From: Bordetella pertussis 18323
GTDB taxonomy: Bacteria > Pseudomonadota > Gammaproteobacteria > Burkholderiales > Burkholderiaceae_B
Assembly: GCF_000306945.1 (NCBI RefSeq)
Contig: NC_018518.1
Coordinates: forward strand, 2,976,001 to 3,040,000
Direction: 5' to 3'
DNA: 64,000 nt
The position numbers and the translations under genes are program-made. The notes under the pieces were generated by a model, which was not told the DNA's origin, made no database searches, and worked only from the letters and a program-made list of their open reading frames with translations. Positions within the stretch are counted from its first letter, which is position 1. Each line of letters begins with the position of its first letter. Shown here one piece after another: positions 63,245 to 64,000 of the stretch.

Positions 63245-64000
63245 ACAGGAAGTTCATCACGTCCCCATCCTTGACCACGTATTCCTTGCCTTCGGCGCGC
63301 ATCTTGCCGGCTTCCTTGGCGCCCTGCTCGCCCTTGCAGGCGATGAAGTCTTCGTAGGCGATGGTCTGGGCGCGGATGAAGCCGCGTTCGAAGTCGGTGT
63401 GGATGACACCGGCGGCCTGCGGCGCGGTGGCGCCGATGGGGATGGTCCAGGCGCGCACTTCCTTCACGCCGGCGGTGAAGTAGGTCTGCAGGCCGAGCAG
63501 GGTGAAGGCGCCGCGGATCAGGCGGTTCAGGCCGGGTTCTTCCATGCCCATGTCCAACAGGAAGGCCTGGCGGTCTTCCTCGGGCAGGTCGACGATCTCG
63601 GATTCGATGGCCGCGCAGATGGCGACCATGGGCGCGTTGCGCGACTTGGCGAACTCGGCCAGGCGCTCGAGCAGCGGGTTGTCGGTGAAGCCGTCGTCGC
63701 TGACGTTGCCCACGTACATGGCGGGCTTGGCGGTGATGAAGCACAGCTGCGCGATCAGGGCCTGCTCTTCGTCGCTGAGGTCCAGGCCGCGCACCGGCTT
63801 GGCCTGGTTGAGCTGGGCGATGCATTTCTCCAGCACGGTCACCAGGCGCTGCGCGTCCTTGTCGCCGGAACGAGCGGTCTTGGAGTGGCGATGCAGGGCT
63901 TTCTCGGCGGTCTGCAGGTCGGCCAGCGCCAGTTCGGTCTCGATGACTTCGATGTCCGCGATGGGGTCGACCTTGCCGGCGACGTGGACCACGTTGGGGT
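63234..64000 (-). CDS. ychF: Redox-regulated ATPase/GTPase YchF, 5' partial
   Basis: The C-terminal 255 residues of YchF (OLA1 family), an ATP-hydrolysing TRAFAC protein associated with ribosomes and stress responses. Visible: the helical coiled-coil insert ([21 protein letters not shown]) and the C-terminal TGS domain ([50 protein letters not shown] ... [19 protein letters not shown]). The N-terminal G domain is beyond the window. The stop TGA lies inside the island's attachment repeat and the gene end is intact. Confidence 0.95.
   Translation of the reverse strand, partial: PNVVHVAGKVDPIADIEVIETELALADLQTAEKALHRHSKTARSGDKDAQRLVTVLEKCIAQLNQAKPVRGLDLSDEEQALIAQLCFITAKPAMYVGNVSDDGFTDNPLLERLAEFAKSRNAPMVAICAAIESEIVDLPEEDRQAFLLDMGMEEPGLNRLIRGAFTLLGLQTYFTAGVKEVRAWTIPIGATAPQAAGVIHTDFERGFIRAQTIAYEDFIACKGEQGAKEAGKMRAEGKEYVVKDGDVMNFLFNV

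Noticed and set aside
1..64000. CRISPR arrays and rRNA operons.
   Set aside because: No regularly spaced short repeats and no rRNA-like sequence were seen on reading through the window.

Overview
The window looks like the chromosome of Bordetella pertussis, or something extremely close to it. The evidence is a high-GC genome, six copies of IS481 (two in tandem), the serotype-3 fimbrial subunit gene fim3 behind a poly-C promoter tract, the globin-coupled diguanylate cyclase BpeGReg, and an unusual number of genes broken by one-base indels or stop codons. Codon 87 of fim3 is GCG (Ala), which is the older fim3-1 (fim3A) allele type.

Layout. 1-8 kb: AEC carrier (5' end off the window), YeeE/YedE transporter, FMN-binding glutamate-synthase-like enzyme, tandem IS481, phospholipase-D-type lipoprotein and a small membrane protein. 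8-11 kb: ergothioneine genes (egtD intact, egtB frameshifted) and tRNA-Met. 11-15.4 kb: small proteins, a LexA-type box, an HD-GYP protein, BpeGReg and a nicotinamidase-like hydrolase. 15.4-21.5 kb: IS481 and a four-gene imelysin / di-haem oxidoreductase / imelysin / DUF1513 operon, probably for iron handling. 21.5-31 kb: monooxygenase-like protein, FMN reductase, a cluster of TTATCCCCG/TGTGGANAA repeats, dodecin, mutS, a RoxA-like oxygenase, fim3, bamC and dapA. 31-38 kb: M50 protease pseudogene, IS481, YciO-like protein, neutral zinc peptidase, a second LexA-type box ahead of a DUF1828-like pair, IS481 and an MFS pseudogene. 38-48 kb: membrane protein, TetR regulator, Bug-type receptor with two palindromic operators, a winged-helix regulator, and a large autotransporter switched out of frame by a 12-G tract.

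48.25-63.24 kb is a 15-kb genomic island at the 3' end of ychF, bounded by 16-bp direct repeats and carrying a broken integrase next to the ychF-proximal repeat and a decayed ICE-type integrase near the other. Its cargo is one minus-strand, translationally coupled defence-type operon: Fic protein, a 47-codon helicase remnant, Type III restriction subunit (res), Type III methyltransferase (mod), AAA ATPase, DUF4276 (TOPRIM-like) protein, and a RelE-like/UvrD-like helicase fusion. In this strain res is shifted by a third copy of an 8-bp repeat, the DUF4276 gene is split by IS481, and the helicase has two stops and a frameshift. Fic, Mod and the ATPase look intact.

IS481 explains much of the architecture. 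Four of the five independent insertion sites are CTAG sequences that contain the TAG stop codon of a neighbouring gene, so those neighbours are spared; the fifth splits the DUF4276 gene. Each transposase frame also takes its own stop from the target duplication. One copy (36009-37051) has non-matching flanking hexamers, which suggests recombination between IS copies.
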